A DNA stretch of 64,000 nt from Platycnemis pennipes. Its lineage: Eukaryota; Arthropoda; Insecta; Odonata; Platycnemididae. A program made the position numbers and the translations under genes. Of the stretch, positions 10,372 to 20,583 are shown one piece after another. Each line of letters opens with the position of its first letter. Position 1 is the stretch's first letter. Below the pieces are notes generated by a model that searched no databases, was not told the origin of the DNA, and saw nothing but the letters and a program-made list of their open reading frames with translations. The stretch lies in the NCBI GenBank assembly GCA_933228895.1, contig OW121858.1:27861859-27925858 (forward strand), written 5' to 3'.

Positions 10372-12941
10372 CCCTCTCCCTATCGAAGTTTAAATGCCTC
10401 ATTCTGCGCTCCGTCACAAGCCACCCAGAACCGCCCTTCCGTTTTAAACACCCTCCTGCATAACCGCCCGACCTGCGGAGCTGTGTTCCGAGGGATCTTT
10501 TGAGCCTCATAGGCATCTGCTTCATGTTGAGGGTGTTCATCCTCGCTAACACACACATTTTCTTATCTTCTCTCTCGCGCAGATGAAACAGAACCCCATA
10601 AATCTGTCACAATACGCCTAATTGCTCGAAGGGTCGAATGGTCTAGCTTGGGCCTCTCGGACGGCATGTCATCTTTGGAGAAGTGATGAAAGAATGGTCT
10701 CTGGCCGAGGGTCCTTTTAGGGTGGCCCATGTTCGAAGATAGGCGATTAATGAGGCATATTATAGTCTTCGCCCTCCGCAGGACGCAACTGAGAACTGAA
10801 ATCTCCAGACGTCTTTTTCGCTCATTTAGGGTTGGCTTCAGTATCACAAAATAATATTTCTCCTTGTGTGGTCACGGGCACTAACTGATGCAACATATCT
10901 TATCCCACATGGTGAGAAGCTGAGTCAAAGCCCAAGCGAAAAAGAAAAATATTTTCCCATATGCCGCCCAGTTCTAACCATGACTTCTTTGATTGAGGAT
11001 GCCATAGCAGAGGAAGTGATCAGAGATTTTTCTAGTGATTCAGATAGCTCTAGTTCCATAAGTGCAGGCGGAGAAGAAAGTGATAGTGATAATTCGAGTG
11101 AATTCGGTTTAGAAGATGAAATTACTCCATCTGCAAGTAATATCCCAGCTACTTCACCGTTGCAAGACACATGGAGGGATACGCTACTTTATTCAGCACC
11201 AGAGGATTTGAAAGAAGATTGTAGACCTATACATAACCTGGCGGTAGGCGACGACGAATTTTTCTTCCTAAAATACATGCTAGGAGGTGAAAGTTTTTTT
11301 GAGCGTATTGTCGAGAATACAAATAAATACGCAGAATATATCCATCTTACCACCGGGAAGGTTGATAAAGACTGGGTAGATGTTACCTATAGCGAAGTTG
11401 TAGCATACATCGGAGTGCTCATATACATGGGTATTTTTGATTTACCTGAAAGTAGGGATTATTGGCATAGTCAAGATATTGATTGTTCAGTAGTTCGCAA
11501 TTGCATGACATTTGGAAGGTATTCAAAAATATCAAAATATTTTCACATAAGTGACATAACGCAGGAGAAAAAGCAGGGAGAAGAGGGTTTTGATGTGCTG
11601 CAGAAAATAAGAATGGCTCTTGATGTAATGGATACATGCCATACAAAGTATCGACCAGAACGAAAGCTAAGTGTTGACGAGGCAATGGTTGCTTTTAAAG
11701 GACGTCATTTCATAAAACAATATATCCGAGGAAAGCCAACGAAGTGGGGTTTTAAAATTTGGGTGTTGGCGAGCTCCCATGGTTATGTCCTTCGTGGAAA
11801 TATCTACTTAGGAAAAAAGGATAAAAGAAACTGTGAAATGTTACTTGGAACGCAAGTAGTTATGAATTTGCTAGGAAACTATTTAGGCAAAAAACATCAC
11901 GTGTACTTCGATAGTTTTTTTTCAAGTGTTACACTCATGAATTTGTTACTAGTGAATAACACTTACGCATGCGCTACAACTAGACCGTATCGTAGGGAAT
12001 GGCCTGCAGAGTTGAAAAATCCAAAGAAACTTAAACTCAAAAGAGGTGAAAGTAAAAGCTTACAATGTGGTAAGGTGACAGCAACAGTTTGGCACGACAA
12101 TCGTGATATATGTATTCTGCAAACGAATTCCGACCCAAGAAGGTACATGAACGTCCCAAGAAAAACAGGGATAGGGAACAAGCAAATTACTGTCTCCTGT
12201 CCTGAGTCAATTGCTTTATATACTAAATATATGGGTGGCGTTGACAGAGCTAATCAGAGAAGGTGCTACTACGACTTGGGGAGGAAAAAGAAAAAGTGGT
12301 GGAAGTACTTATTTGCCTTTGTGGTTAATACGGCCATAGTTAACAGCTATATTCTGTATGAAGAAACTAATTCTCCGCCAAAAACTAAGCACGGGGTAAC
12401 GCAAAAGGACTTCCGTTTAGCCCTATATAGGCAGATGATCGGTAATTTCACCTCCCGCAAAGTGACAGGCCGTAAACGAAATTTACCCGTGGCCGCTAGT
12501 CCACATAGAGGGCTACATTGTTTAGCCAAGATTGACGGAAGAAAGAAGGTGTGCGCTTACTGCAGCTCAAACAAAAGAAGAACCACTGCTGGGCGGAGAA
12601 TAGAAACAACCTTTAAGTGCAACAGCTGCGATTTACCACTATGCAGAGTGGGATGTTTTTCCAATATCACCAAGAAAAAGGAGTGGAAGTAGGAAATTAA
12701 ATACACAGAAAGGTAAGATGATTTATTTTCACAGTATTTACATTTGATTAAAATATTTTCAAAATTTGAAACAAAGTACTCAATTACATACATAGTTATT
12801 CAAAGTAAAATGAAGCAATGTCCGCATGCCTTTCATCTCGCAAAAAAATAGGTCTACTCTTGGGGAAAGAGGGTATTTAAATTTCGTTCGTAGCGGAGAC
12901 TTCTCCGCCGGGCGGTTTTGGGCGGTTTATGACGGAGAGGG
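10372..12941 (+). mobile_element. Full-length piggyBac-type transposon (copy A)
   Basis: TTAA stands at both ends (10368-10371 and 12942-12945). Inverted ends are CCCTCTCC on the left and GGAGAGGG on the right. Just inside, both ends carry repeated accgccc/gggcggt motifs (right: gggcggttttgggcggttta), typical of subterminal transposase-binding repeats. The interior holds one uninterrupted transposase ORF. Total length is about 2.57 kb, normal for the superfamily. The left flank is shared with copy B but the right flank is not, so the element end is also the end of the segmental duplication. Confidence 0.92.
10980..12692 (+). CDS. piggyBac-type transposase, uninterrupted ORF
   Basis: This predicts 570 residues for a cut-and-paste DDE/D transposase acting at TTAA sites. 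The open frame extends upstream to 10866 without an ATG, so the first Met (10980, context aaccATGA) is the likely start. The N-terminus is acidic and Ser-rich (SSDSDSSSSIS). Catalytic blocks follow: LSVDEAMVAFKGR (first Asp), HHVYFDSFFSS (second Asp), and YMGGVDRANQRR (third Asp). The C-terminus is the Cys-rich zinc-binding domain, CAYC, then CNSCDLPLCRVGCF. In most family members the third block reads GGVDxxDQ. Here the second Asp of that pair is Asn, while copy B keeps Asp. Transposition activity is therefore doubtful although the frame is intact. A Cys-domain ending in -EWK looks complete. Confidence 0.93.
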   Translation: MTSLIEDAIAEEVIRDFSSDSDSSSSISAGGEESDSDNSSEFGLEDEITPSASNIPATSPLQDTWRDTLLYSAPEDLKEDCRPIHNLAVGDDEFFFLKYMLGGESFFERIVENTNKYAEYIHLTTGKVDKDWVDVTYSEVVAYIGVLIYMGIFDLPESRDYWHSQDIDCSVVRNCMTFGRYSKISKYFHISDITQEKKQGEEGFDVLQKIRMALDVMDTCHTKYRPERKLSVDEAMVAFKGRHFIKQYIRGKPTKWGFKIWVLASSHGYVLRGNIYLGKKDKRNCEMLLGTQVVMNLLGNYLGKKHHVYFDSFFSSVTLMNLLLVNNTYACATTRPYRREWPAELKNPKKLKLKRGESKSLQCGKVTATVWHDNRDICILQTNSDPRRYMNVPRKTGIGNKQITVSCPESIALYTKYMGGVDRANQRRCYYDLGRKKKKWWKYLFAFVVNTAIVNSYILYEETNSPPKTKHGVTQKDFRLALYRQMIGNFTSRKVTGRKRNLPVAASPHRGLHCLAKIDGRKKVCAYCSSNKRRTTAGRRIETTFKCNSCDLPLCRVGCFSNITKKKEWK

Positions 12942-12945
12942 TTAA

Positions 12946-13385
12946 TGCCTTGACTACATTCACCTGGTGAATCACATTTAAGCTCTTTTGGAGGAGGCGA
13001 AGAAATGGAGACGGAGAATGAAAACGGATAATGAAGGAGAGGAGTGAAATCGGAAGGCCTAATATTCAATGCTGGTGAGAAGTCATTGTGCATGTCATTA
13101 AAAGTGAAAGGTAACATACATGGTACACGGATTGAGAGGACAAGAGTAAAAGATACTTTCATATGGCGAATTTTCTGAATATTTTGGCTTTTGTTTTCGA
13201 AAGAGTAAAATTTGAATTCTTGATTGTAAAGTTAAATTTTTTAATTAATTTATTCCTAAACATTATTTACATTCACCGGAGGGTCCCAGGCTCAATACCT
13301 GGGCAGGATCCTTTGTCCAACGTGGTCAATCTATGGTCCCACTATGGGAGAACTTCTTGTGGCACAGCTCACACTTATATGGCTT
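12946..13385 (-). other. 3' untranslated region of the minus-strand ZAD-ZNF gene
   Basis: This stretch lies between the stop codon of the finger exon (13386-13388) and the piggyBac end. On the minus strand AATAAA occurs at 13254-13249, about 132 nt after the stop, a reasonable polyadenylation signal. Immediately after the stop, bases 13385 to about 13325 still encode part of another finger (see findings), so the 3' UTR begins inside former coding sequence. Confidence 0.55.
13249..13254 (-). promoter_or_regulatory. Candidate polyadenylation signal AATAAA
   Basis: The minus strand reads AATAAA about 132 nt downstream of the finger-exon stop codon, the usual distance range for insect genes. The region is AT-rich, so chance occurrence is possible. 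Confidence 0.5.
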
Positions 13386-15244
13386 CTATCCGTCATGGGT
13401 CCTCATGTGCTTCCTCAGGTTCCCTCTCTGGGAGAACTTCCTGTGGCACAGCTCACACTCATATGGCTTCTTTCCGTCATGGGTTCTCATGTGACTGCTC
13501 AGGCTACTACTCACGGAAAACTTCTTGTGGCACAGCTCACACTCATACGGCTTCTTTCCGTCATGGGTCCTCATGTGTGTACTCAGGTTCCCTCTCTGGG
13601 AGAACTTCCTGTGGCACAGCTCACACTCATACGGCTTCTTTCCATCATGGGTTCTCATGTGTCTGCTCAGGTTACTACTCACGAAAAACTTCTTGTGGCA
13701 CAGCTCACACTCATACGGCTTCTTTCCGTCATGGGTCCTCATGTGTGTACTCAGGTTCCCTCTCTGGGAGAACTTCCTGTGGCACAGCTCACACTCATAC
13801 GGCTTCTTTCCATCATGGGTTCTCATGTGACTGCTCAGGCTACTACTCACAGAAAACTTCTTGTGGCACAGCTCACACTCATACGGCTTCTTTCCGTCAT
13901 GGGTCCTCATGTGTGTACTCAGGTTCCCTCTCTGGGAGAACTTCCTGTGGCACAGCTCACACTCATACGGCTTCTTTCCATCATGGGTTCTCATGTGACT
14001 GCTCAGGCTACTACTCACAGAAAACTTCTTGTGGCACAGCTCACACTCATACGGCTTCTTTCCATCATGGGTTCTCATGTGACTGCTCAGGTTACTACTC
14101 ACGAAAAACTTCTTGTGGCACAGCTCACACTCATACGGCTTCTTTCCGTCATGGGTCCTCATGTGTGTACTCAGGTGCCCTCTCTGGGAGAACTTCTTGT
14201 GGCACAGCTCACACTCAAACGGCCTCTTTCCGTCATGGGTTCTCATGTGACTGCTCAGGCTACTACTCACAGAAAACTTCTTGTGGCACAGCTCACACTC
14301 AAACGGCCTCTTTCCGTCATGGGTTCTCATGTGACTGCTCAGGCTACTATTCACAGAAAACTTCTTGTGGCACAGCTCACACTGATACGGCTTCTTTCCG
14401 TCATGGGTCCTCATGTGTGTACTCAGGTTTCCACTCAGGGAGAACTTCTTGTGGCACAACTCACACTCAAATGGCCTCTTTCCATCATGGGTCCTCATGT
14501 GACTGCTCAGGCTACTACTCACAGAAAACTTCTTGTGGCACAGCTCACACTCAAACGGCCTCTTTCCATCATGGGTCCTCATGTGACTGCTCAGGTGACC
14601 ACTCTGGGAGAACTTCTTCCTGCACACTCCACAAGAATACTTAAGCAGGCGCGAGTGCACCAGCGTATGCCGTGTTAGGCCACCCTGCGTCTTGAAAGAG
14701 TTCAAGCACTGTTGACACTTGAACAATCTCTCCCCTAAGTGCCTCTGTATATGAACGGAATAAATGTGGCGTATCAGTTTCGCTTTAAGAGAGCAATCTT
14801 TCCCACAATGATAACACATGAACCCCTTACGGCCCAAGTCACTACACGTGTCCAACAGCTCTTCATTATTTGTGCAGGGAATGTTGGTGACATGCTCATG
14901 CTGCTGACCCTCTCCTCCTCCCTTAGCAGCACACGTGTCCTTGTTACCACCCTTGTGAGCCCTTATGTGGGTCGACAGAGTCAGCTTGGAGACGAACGAA
15001 GCCCCACATTGAACACAACTGAATCCCTCCCTCACATTTAGCCGACCAACACATGTGCTACTACCACCCAGACGTCTACTCCTGCCTCGATTCGACCCTC
15101 TCATTGAAGATGCAGTTGGACTCCTGGAAGTAACCGTCCCTCCAGATTTACTTGTAGGGATTGAAACTGTATCTGACTCCTCCGCCGTTACTGAAGGTGG
15201 TGCAAATCTGGACACCGCATCTGGCTTGGAGACAGCTTCCTGGC
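13386..15244 (-). CDS. Last exon of minus-strand ZAD-ZNF gene: 18 C2H2 zinc fingers
   Basis: This is the terminal exon of a probable sequence-specific nuclear DNA-binding protein. The acceptor is ttttctag/GC at 15244. The two leading bases complete a Gly codon with the phase-1 donor at 16346, giving G-QEAVSKPDA. After a Ser/Arg/Gly-rich stretch come three divergent fingers (CVQCGASF, CYHCGKDC, CQQCLNSF) and then 15 near-identical fingers, each 28 residues, of the type CELCHKKFS with HMRTH. The linkers are HDGKKPY or HDGKRPF, not the canonical TGEKPY. In the last eight fingers the recognition helices mostly alternate between SVSSSLSS (or FVSSNLS) and SQRGNL types, so the DNA period is about 168 bp. 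The stop at 13386-13388 replaces the Lys of a linker. The gene model has 831 residues in six exons. Confidence 0.93.
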
Positions 15245-16345
15245 CTAGAAAATAGTATTAAGTAAAAGGCTGCAAAGAATATCTCCAGATATATGAGTAT
15301 CATGGCATGCTACCAGGTGCTCTAAGAGTATTTCATTTACATAACATCAAGTAATAATGGATTGTCTAAGGCTATATATCATTTAATTCCCTACCCTGAT
15401 TCCTTTTTTGTCAGTTCTCTCCTTAGATCGGACTATTCCCTGTCTCTTCATACAATATATAATACAATTTTACTACTTTCTTGTTCTAACCCACAATGTA
15501 CTAACATCAATGATGATATATACAGTATTCACTGATCACTTACTTAATGATCCAGATACAAGAATATAACAATCTTGAATGAGTGATCTTTACAAGGGAA
15601 GATCACTAAGTTAATGATCTGCCAAGAATTTCCTTCATCCCAACATATTTCATCAATTCCTCATTCACCAACATATCTTTGCAACGAACTCTCCCCATTT
15701 TCCTCCACTCCTATACTTACATAACGGTGGCAATAGACCACTAGCACCTTTTCCTTGACTCACATCACTCTCAAGCCATGACTAAAACCCATTATCCACA
15801 TCAAACTTTTGAACCACCAGAGAAAAGCATTTTATATGTGAATCACAGTAGATTTGATACATTGGAAACAATGAAAAAGCCAAATTGCCGAATGATACCT
15901 CCCTTTAAACAATCAAAAAATGCTAATGATATCATCTCCATATTTTCTCATTTGAGGACTCAATGTCTCCCTCTAAACCTAAAGTTACGTTCATATTTTG
16001 AGCATTTTTTTCATTTCCTAGCATTGCTTGGTTATTTTTGACAATCTAGTCCATTTGTATTTTGAATGCTTATACAAAAGCATAAAATTGACATTTTTAA
16101 AATTGGACAAGATGACAACTAAGGTTGCCTGGGTGCAACATTTACGGAGACCAGAAGAATTAGGTAAAATCCCAAATGGGGCCTTTGGCTATGGGTGAAT
16201 CACGAGAAGGATGGAGGGGACCATGAATTGATATTTCCTTGAGAGGAACTTATCCGAAAATATAAAATAAAGTTTATCTATCTAATATCCCCTGTGAAAA
16301 ACAACAATGTCTCTGTGAGTGTTCCATCCTTCATTCGATACTTAC
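15245..16345 (-). other. Intron of minus-strand ZAD-ZNF gene
   Basis: The donor at its 5' side is AAAG/gtaagt (just below 16346) and the acceptor is ttttctag next to 15244. No repeat or ORF of note is seen inside. Confidence 0.6.
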
Positions 16346-16430
16346 CTTTCTCTCTCTCTCCACTTCTAGTGCCATCTTGCTCATTTCCAGAAAACTCAAT
16401 GCTCACACCAAGGATGCTCACATCACCCAT
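16346..16430 (-). CDS. 85-nt internal exon of minus-strand ZAD-ZNF gene
   Basis: On the minus strand, acceptor tttctcatttaag precedes ATGGGTGATGTG, and the donor is GAAAG/gtaagt. The exon encodes MGDVSILGVSIEF, then SGNEQDGTRSGEREK plus one base. It enters in phase 0, as all upstream exons leave in phase 0, and exits in phase 1, exactly what the finger exon acceptor needs. That phase match is the main evidence. The composition is acidic and Ser-rich like the linker exons. It is too short for homology support, and no plus-gene counterpart was found in the window. Confidence 0.65.
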
Positions 16431-17279
16431 CTTAAATGAGAAACAAAATCAACAGCTTTCAAGTGAATCCTGCTGGACTCATAATTAATATTACTTAATA
16501 ATGTGATGTGTCTTCATTAGCAATCACAATTCGAGGCACATGAATGGAAAACAAGGCACAAGAGAAAAATGACACAATTAAATTTCACACACTGCATGTC
16601 ACAGTTTGGTAAAAATCAGGCAATAATAGGGCTTCCAGCAACACTGAAAAAATTCAAGGTCTCTTCAAAGTTTTCCAAGTTGATTATAGACTTTTTGAGG
16701 TTGAAAGGAAAAAAATTACTGCAAGTTTCCTGAATATACTTATTTTCATCATGTGTGCCTACAACAATAAATCTTATCAAAACTAAGCAATTTCTTTAGC
16801 AACATAAAATAAACCAAGAATATCCTCATCATCATCAAGTTTATCCTTCAGTGCATTTTCTAAAATTGATAACTGATGTTCTCTTTCTATGGTTCATAAA
16901 TTGTGTAGTTAGATACCTAAGGGTGATCATGGAGCATCACAATTTTACATCCCATTGTTTGTTTTTTGATAAAATAACATTTTATGAAATCCGAAAACAG
17001 GAACAATGCTTGGAAACATAGGAGAGGACTATTGTTGACATTTTCTATGTTGAATCTTTCAACTATGTTCTGGTTTTACTGATTTCTCCATAACATACTT
17101 GGTAGACAATCAGAAACAGTGATTGAAGACAATACATACATGAACAAAAGAATGCAGTGCCTAATTTTACACTTTATACAGTGGAAAATACTGTGGAGGC
17201 ATGACTGATAATTAGTATAACTTTTATATGTAATAAACTTGCATGTAAGCTGATTTCTCTCAGTGAAAATAATGCTTAA

Positions 17280-17568
17280 CACATTCAACCCGGAATATTT
17301 CTAGTGTGCAGTCATGAAAAAGGGATAGGTTTTTCCTCCACATTAATTTGGCCAGTCAATTAAATGTAATTATAAAATAAGTTAAAAAAGTTTTAAATAA
17401 CAAAACTCGATAATTTATTAAAGACATGAGTTCACGTCTTTCAGAGAAGTCTTCAGAGAGGTCTTCAGTGAGGTCATCATAGATGTCATTAACAGACGTG
17501 AATGCGCATCCTTCGGTGTCTTGGCAACGCACCTTGGATGCGCATTCGCGTCTGTCGGGTTGAACCTG
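17280..17568. mobile_element. TTAA-flanked MITE
   Basis: TTAA at 17276-17279 and 17569-17572 encloses inverted ends CACATTCAACCCGG and the inverse of CAGGTTCAACCCG. Inside is a hairpin: cagacgtgaatgcgcatcc against ggatgcgcattcgcgtctg (17495-17557). Next to it are short direct repeats of gtcttcagagag type. The size and TTAA target suggest a piggyBac-mobilised MITE, but the ends do not start with CCC, so the assignment is tentative. Confidence 0.55.
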
Positions 17569-19359
17569 TTAAACGTTAAAAACATAACCTTAATGCTTAC
17601 ACCATTGTGGCTGCACAGCCACAATCCACTTCATTTAAAATAAAAAATGAATGCTAAGTACCGACCCTACATTTTCTAAAATAAAAGTTAAATATGAACA
17701 ATAATACAGAATTTCCTGAGATGAAAACTTATCATATTTTTAATTGTAATTTTAAGGGCAAATATTACACCTAATCTATATTATTTTACGTTTTGAAGGA
17801 TGCAGTTGAACTGGTAACAATGAAAATATCACTAAATATAAACACAAACAGCACATGACCACAAGGCAAGCTCCTATAGACCACGACTGCACAACCGACT
17901 GCCAGTTGGAAATAGATGGTTGACAATATATATAAATGGAAATAAACCGTGGATATAATCCAACCATTGAGAGCTGCTTGGTGCTGATTGGTCCATGGTA
18001 CAACTACATCCTGCAGCCATAACCGGCAACAGTTTTTGCGATACAGCCTTAAGAGCTTAATTAAGGCTGTTCTATACCAAACCAATATCTCTTGAGTAAC
18101 CGTCACGGGGGTTAGTTCCGAGAGCTGCCGCTTCAGTTTCAGTGGGATGGGTAACTTTACTGGGAGGAGGGGGTCATCTTGAAGGGTGTTTGGGGAATGG
18201 CTTATTTATTCAGTCACCAATGAGTGACCACCGGTCCAGATGTTTCTTATCGCTTATTGCGTCACACGTCCCTCGATCCCTTGGAGGAAGGCCGAGGGAA
18301 TCTTTGTTTACGAGTGATCCATTCGTCTTCCTCATCTTAGCTATCCGCTTATCTTTGCTACTCACCTAACACGAACGTAACTTGTCTATAAGTGGGATTT
18401 GATTTAGTCCACTCTCGCTACAAGGTAAAATATTCGGGGCTATTTATTTCCAGTACAGAAGTAAAATGCTTATCGTGACTTCGACCTAATTCCTTTATTG
18501 CAAGATTTTTCCAATACGAGTGTAACTCCGTCAAAAGTTTGTCCAGAAATTAAATGGGATCGAGAAAAAACTAAAACACAACGGCAAGTGTGAACTGGAG
18601 CAAACATTTTTATGGACTACGGTAAATTATATTTATTCGATAGATGAAAAGTCCAAAGAGAGAACCTTAAAAAAGAAAATTGAGCATCAGTAATTCAATG
18701 AAATAAAACTGACTGACTGATGGCTCGTCACCCTAGGGTGACTTTATTTCATAGTATGCCAAAAACTGGCTTATTCTATGTGTCATTTAATCCAGGATCT
18801 TTAATTATTCATTAAAATATTATTCGGTCTATGGAAACTGTCAAATTGATTGTTTTTTAATGCTGCACATTCCATAGCTGTGTTTTCACTGTTTTCTATC
18901 ATTTTGTAGTATTTCGTACTTTGATTTGTTAATATTTTTTCTAGTGGGTCAGTGTTAGCTTTTTCGTATACTGTGTCATTTGCGATCCATTATTTAATTC
19001 CATGCATGTTTCATAGCATCCTTCGGTCCATCGCCTTAATATTGTCTATCTTGTTTCTGTGGAGTTAGCTTTCTTAGCAATTTCTCTCAACCTATTACAG
19101 TAATTTCGCGGCAAGTGATTGGTCCATTCTATTTTAATGACAGGGAGATCAACGCCGTAAGGGAGAAGTTCGGTCAATTTCTTGGTAGCACTATTGTCGC
19201 CATCCCCTACGAATGAAATAGAAATTTTATCGTATTTGCGTGAAGAAAGATAAAACTAATTACACAACACACATTTATAAGATTCATGACAAGCACATCA
19301 TATTATATCGCCTATAAGCCGGTGGTACTTCAAATTGTGCATCTCTACTCTTGTTTTAA

Positions 19360-20583
19360 CCCTTTCGCTACGAAGGACATGTTAAAACGGCGTCAATTTT
19401 TCTACGCAAACGAACGAACGACGTGTTAACAAGTCGTAGTCGCTAAGCTAGCCCCAAGCAGGCCAGAAAGGTGTGTGTTTTAAAGGCCCTCTTCTCGGGA
19501 CGTCTTAGGTACCCTTTCTCGGTCCGCGGGAGAGGATTATCCCGACCCTTCGTTGCTGTGCGCGACCCAATCCCCGCAGGGGTCCGCGGTCAGTTGCTAT
19601 AGGTGCAGTAGAACAACAAACTGAGAAGTTATTGTTTAATTGGAAAATTGAGCATTATAAGTATATTCCTTATGTTTAGTTCTACAACTGCAAATTATAA
19701 ACGGAGCTCTACCGTTATTTTTAACGTAGTTCGTGAGTAAAAGAATCTCCGAACAAATTTTTGTTAATTATTTAGTTGGTTATGAGTGATTTTTTATGTT
19801 TTTATTTAGTTAGGAAGTTATAATGTTTTTAGGTTCAACGACTGAATGCTATTTTTTCATATGCGTTGATGGCCATATTTTTCGTGAGTTTCAATGTTTA
19901 TTTTTCCCTGTAATTACTCAGTCTAATATAATCATGGCAGCTGACGATTTCACTTTCTTTCGTTGGTCAATGCTTTCCGCCTAATGAATAGTAATTTCTG
20001 GCAGTCCTTCGAATCGAAATTAAGGGTTCCGTAGACCGTACATCTCATGAATTAACGTGCTGAAGATTTCTAAGTATCGTTTCTTTGATTGGTGCTCTGA
20101 TGATGTCAAATGCCTGAATAAGGCTTTTTTATATTCATAATAATTTTATCGTTGAAAAGTGGTCAAAATAATTTAAGACTGACATAAAACGGCAAAATTA
20201 TTTGCTTAACCATCGATACGATTTTTTTGCTAGAGAGCTCAATATTAATGGTAGAATTTCGGTTAAAATCTGTAAAGGCACTGTAAAACTAAATTAATTC
20301 GTTTCCGATACAATTAATATCGACGCTGCAGCAACAATGTTTTTAGCAAAACGATTGCATAAACAAATGGTTGTTCGCGACGGCATGCTGTTAAGGGGTC
20401 ATGAAGCGGGAAAGGGTGAAGATTATCTCGGCCCGGTGGCCGAGAGAAAGGTTCGACACCCCTCTGGGCCACGACCCAAGTTAGGGAAACAGGTACCCGA
20501 GAGGATCCTAGCGTAGCGAAGCGAATTTTTGGCATTCGTGAGGGAAGTAGCATTTTCTAACATGTGGCTCCGTCGCGAAAGGG
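19360..20583. mobile_element. TTAA-flanked piggyBac-like non-autonomous element
   Basis: TTAA lies at 19356-19359 and 20584-20587. The ends are CCCTTTCGCTACGAAGG on the left and the inverse of CCCTTTCGCGACGGAGC on the right, both followed shortly by acatgtt. Longer GC-rich inverted tracts lie inside (aggtaccctttctcgg near 19509 and its inverse near 20440-20500). No transposase is readable. It belongs to a CCCTTTC-ended family together with 36114-36931. Confidence 0.75.

Larger units (their letters stand above)
1879..12945 (+). repeat. Segmental duplication copy A (about 11 kb, direct repeat of copy B)
   Basis: The sequence from about 1879 to the TTAA at 12942-12945 matches 36936-48021 in order and orientation, with only scattered substitutions and small indels by eye. 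It carries linker exons, two hairpin elements, a gypsy remnant, a Tigger, a Penelope-like fragment and a piggyBac, all at matching positions, so these insertions predate the duplication. The right edge coincides with the piggyBac 3' TTAA: the flanks are tgccttgac here and cttgtgttt in copy B. The left edge lies just before gtacattaaa. The block holds neither ZAD nor finger exons, so its gene parts are orphaned. Confidence 0.92.

Noticed and set aside
10866..10979. 38-codon N-terminal extension of the piggyBac ORF
   Set aside because: The extension contains no ATG; the first Met is at 10980 with a good context, and copy B has the same arrangement.
13163..14678. Long plus-strand ORFs of 493 and 444 codons opposite the finger exon
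   Set aside because: They are shadows of the 84-bp finger repeats: a stop-free unit repeated many times is open in several frames. The minus frame has all Cys and His ligands.
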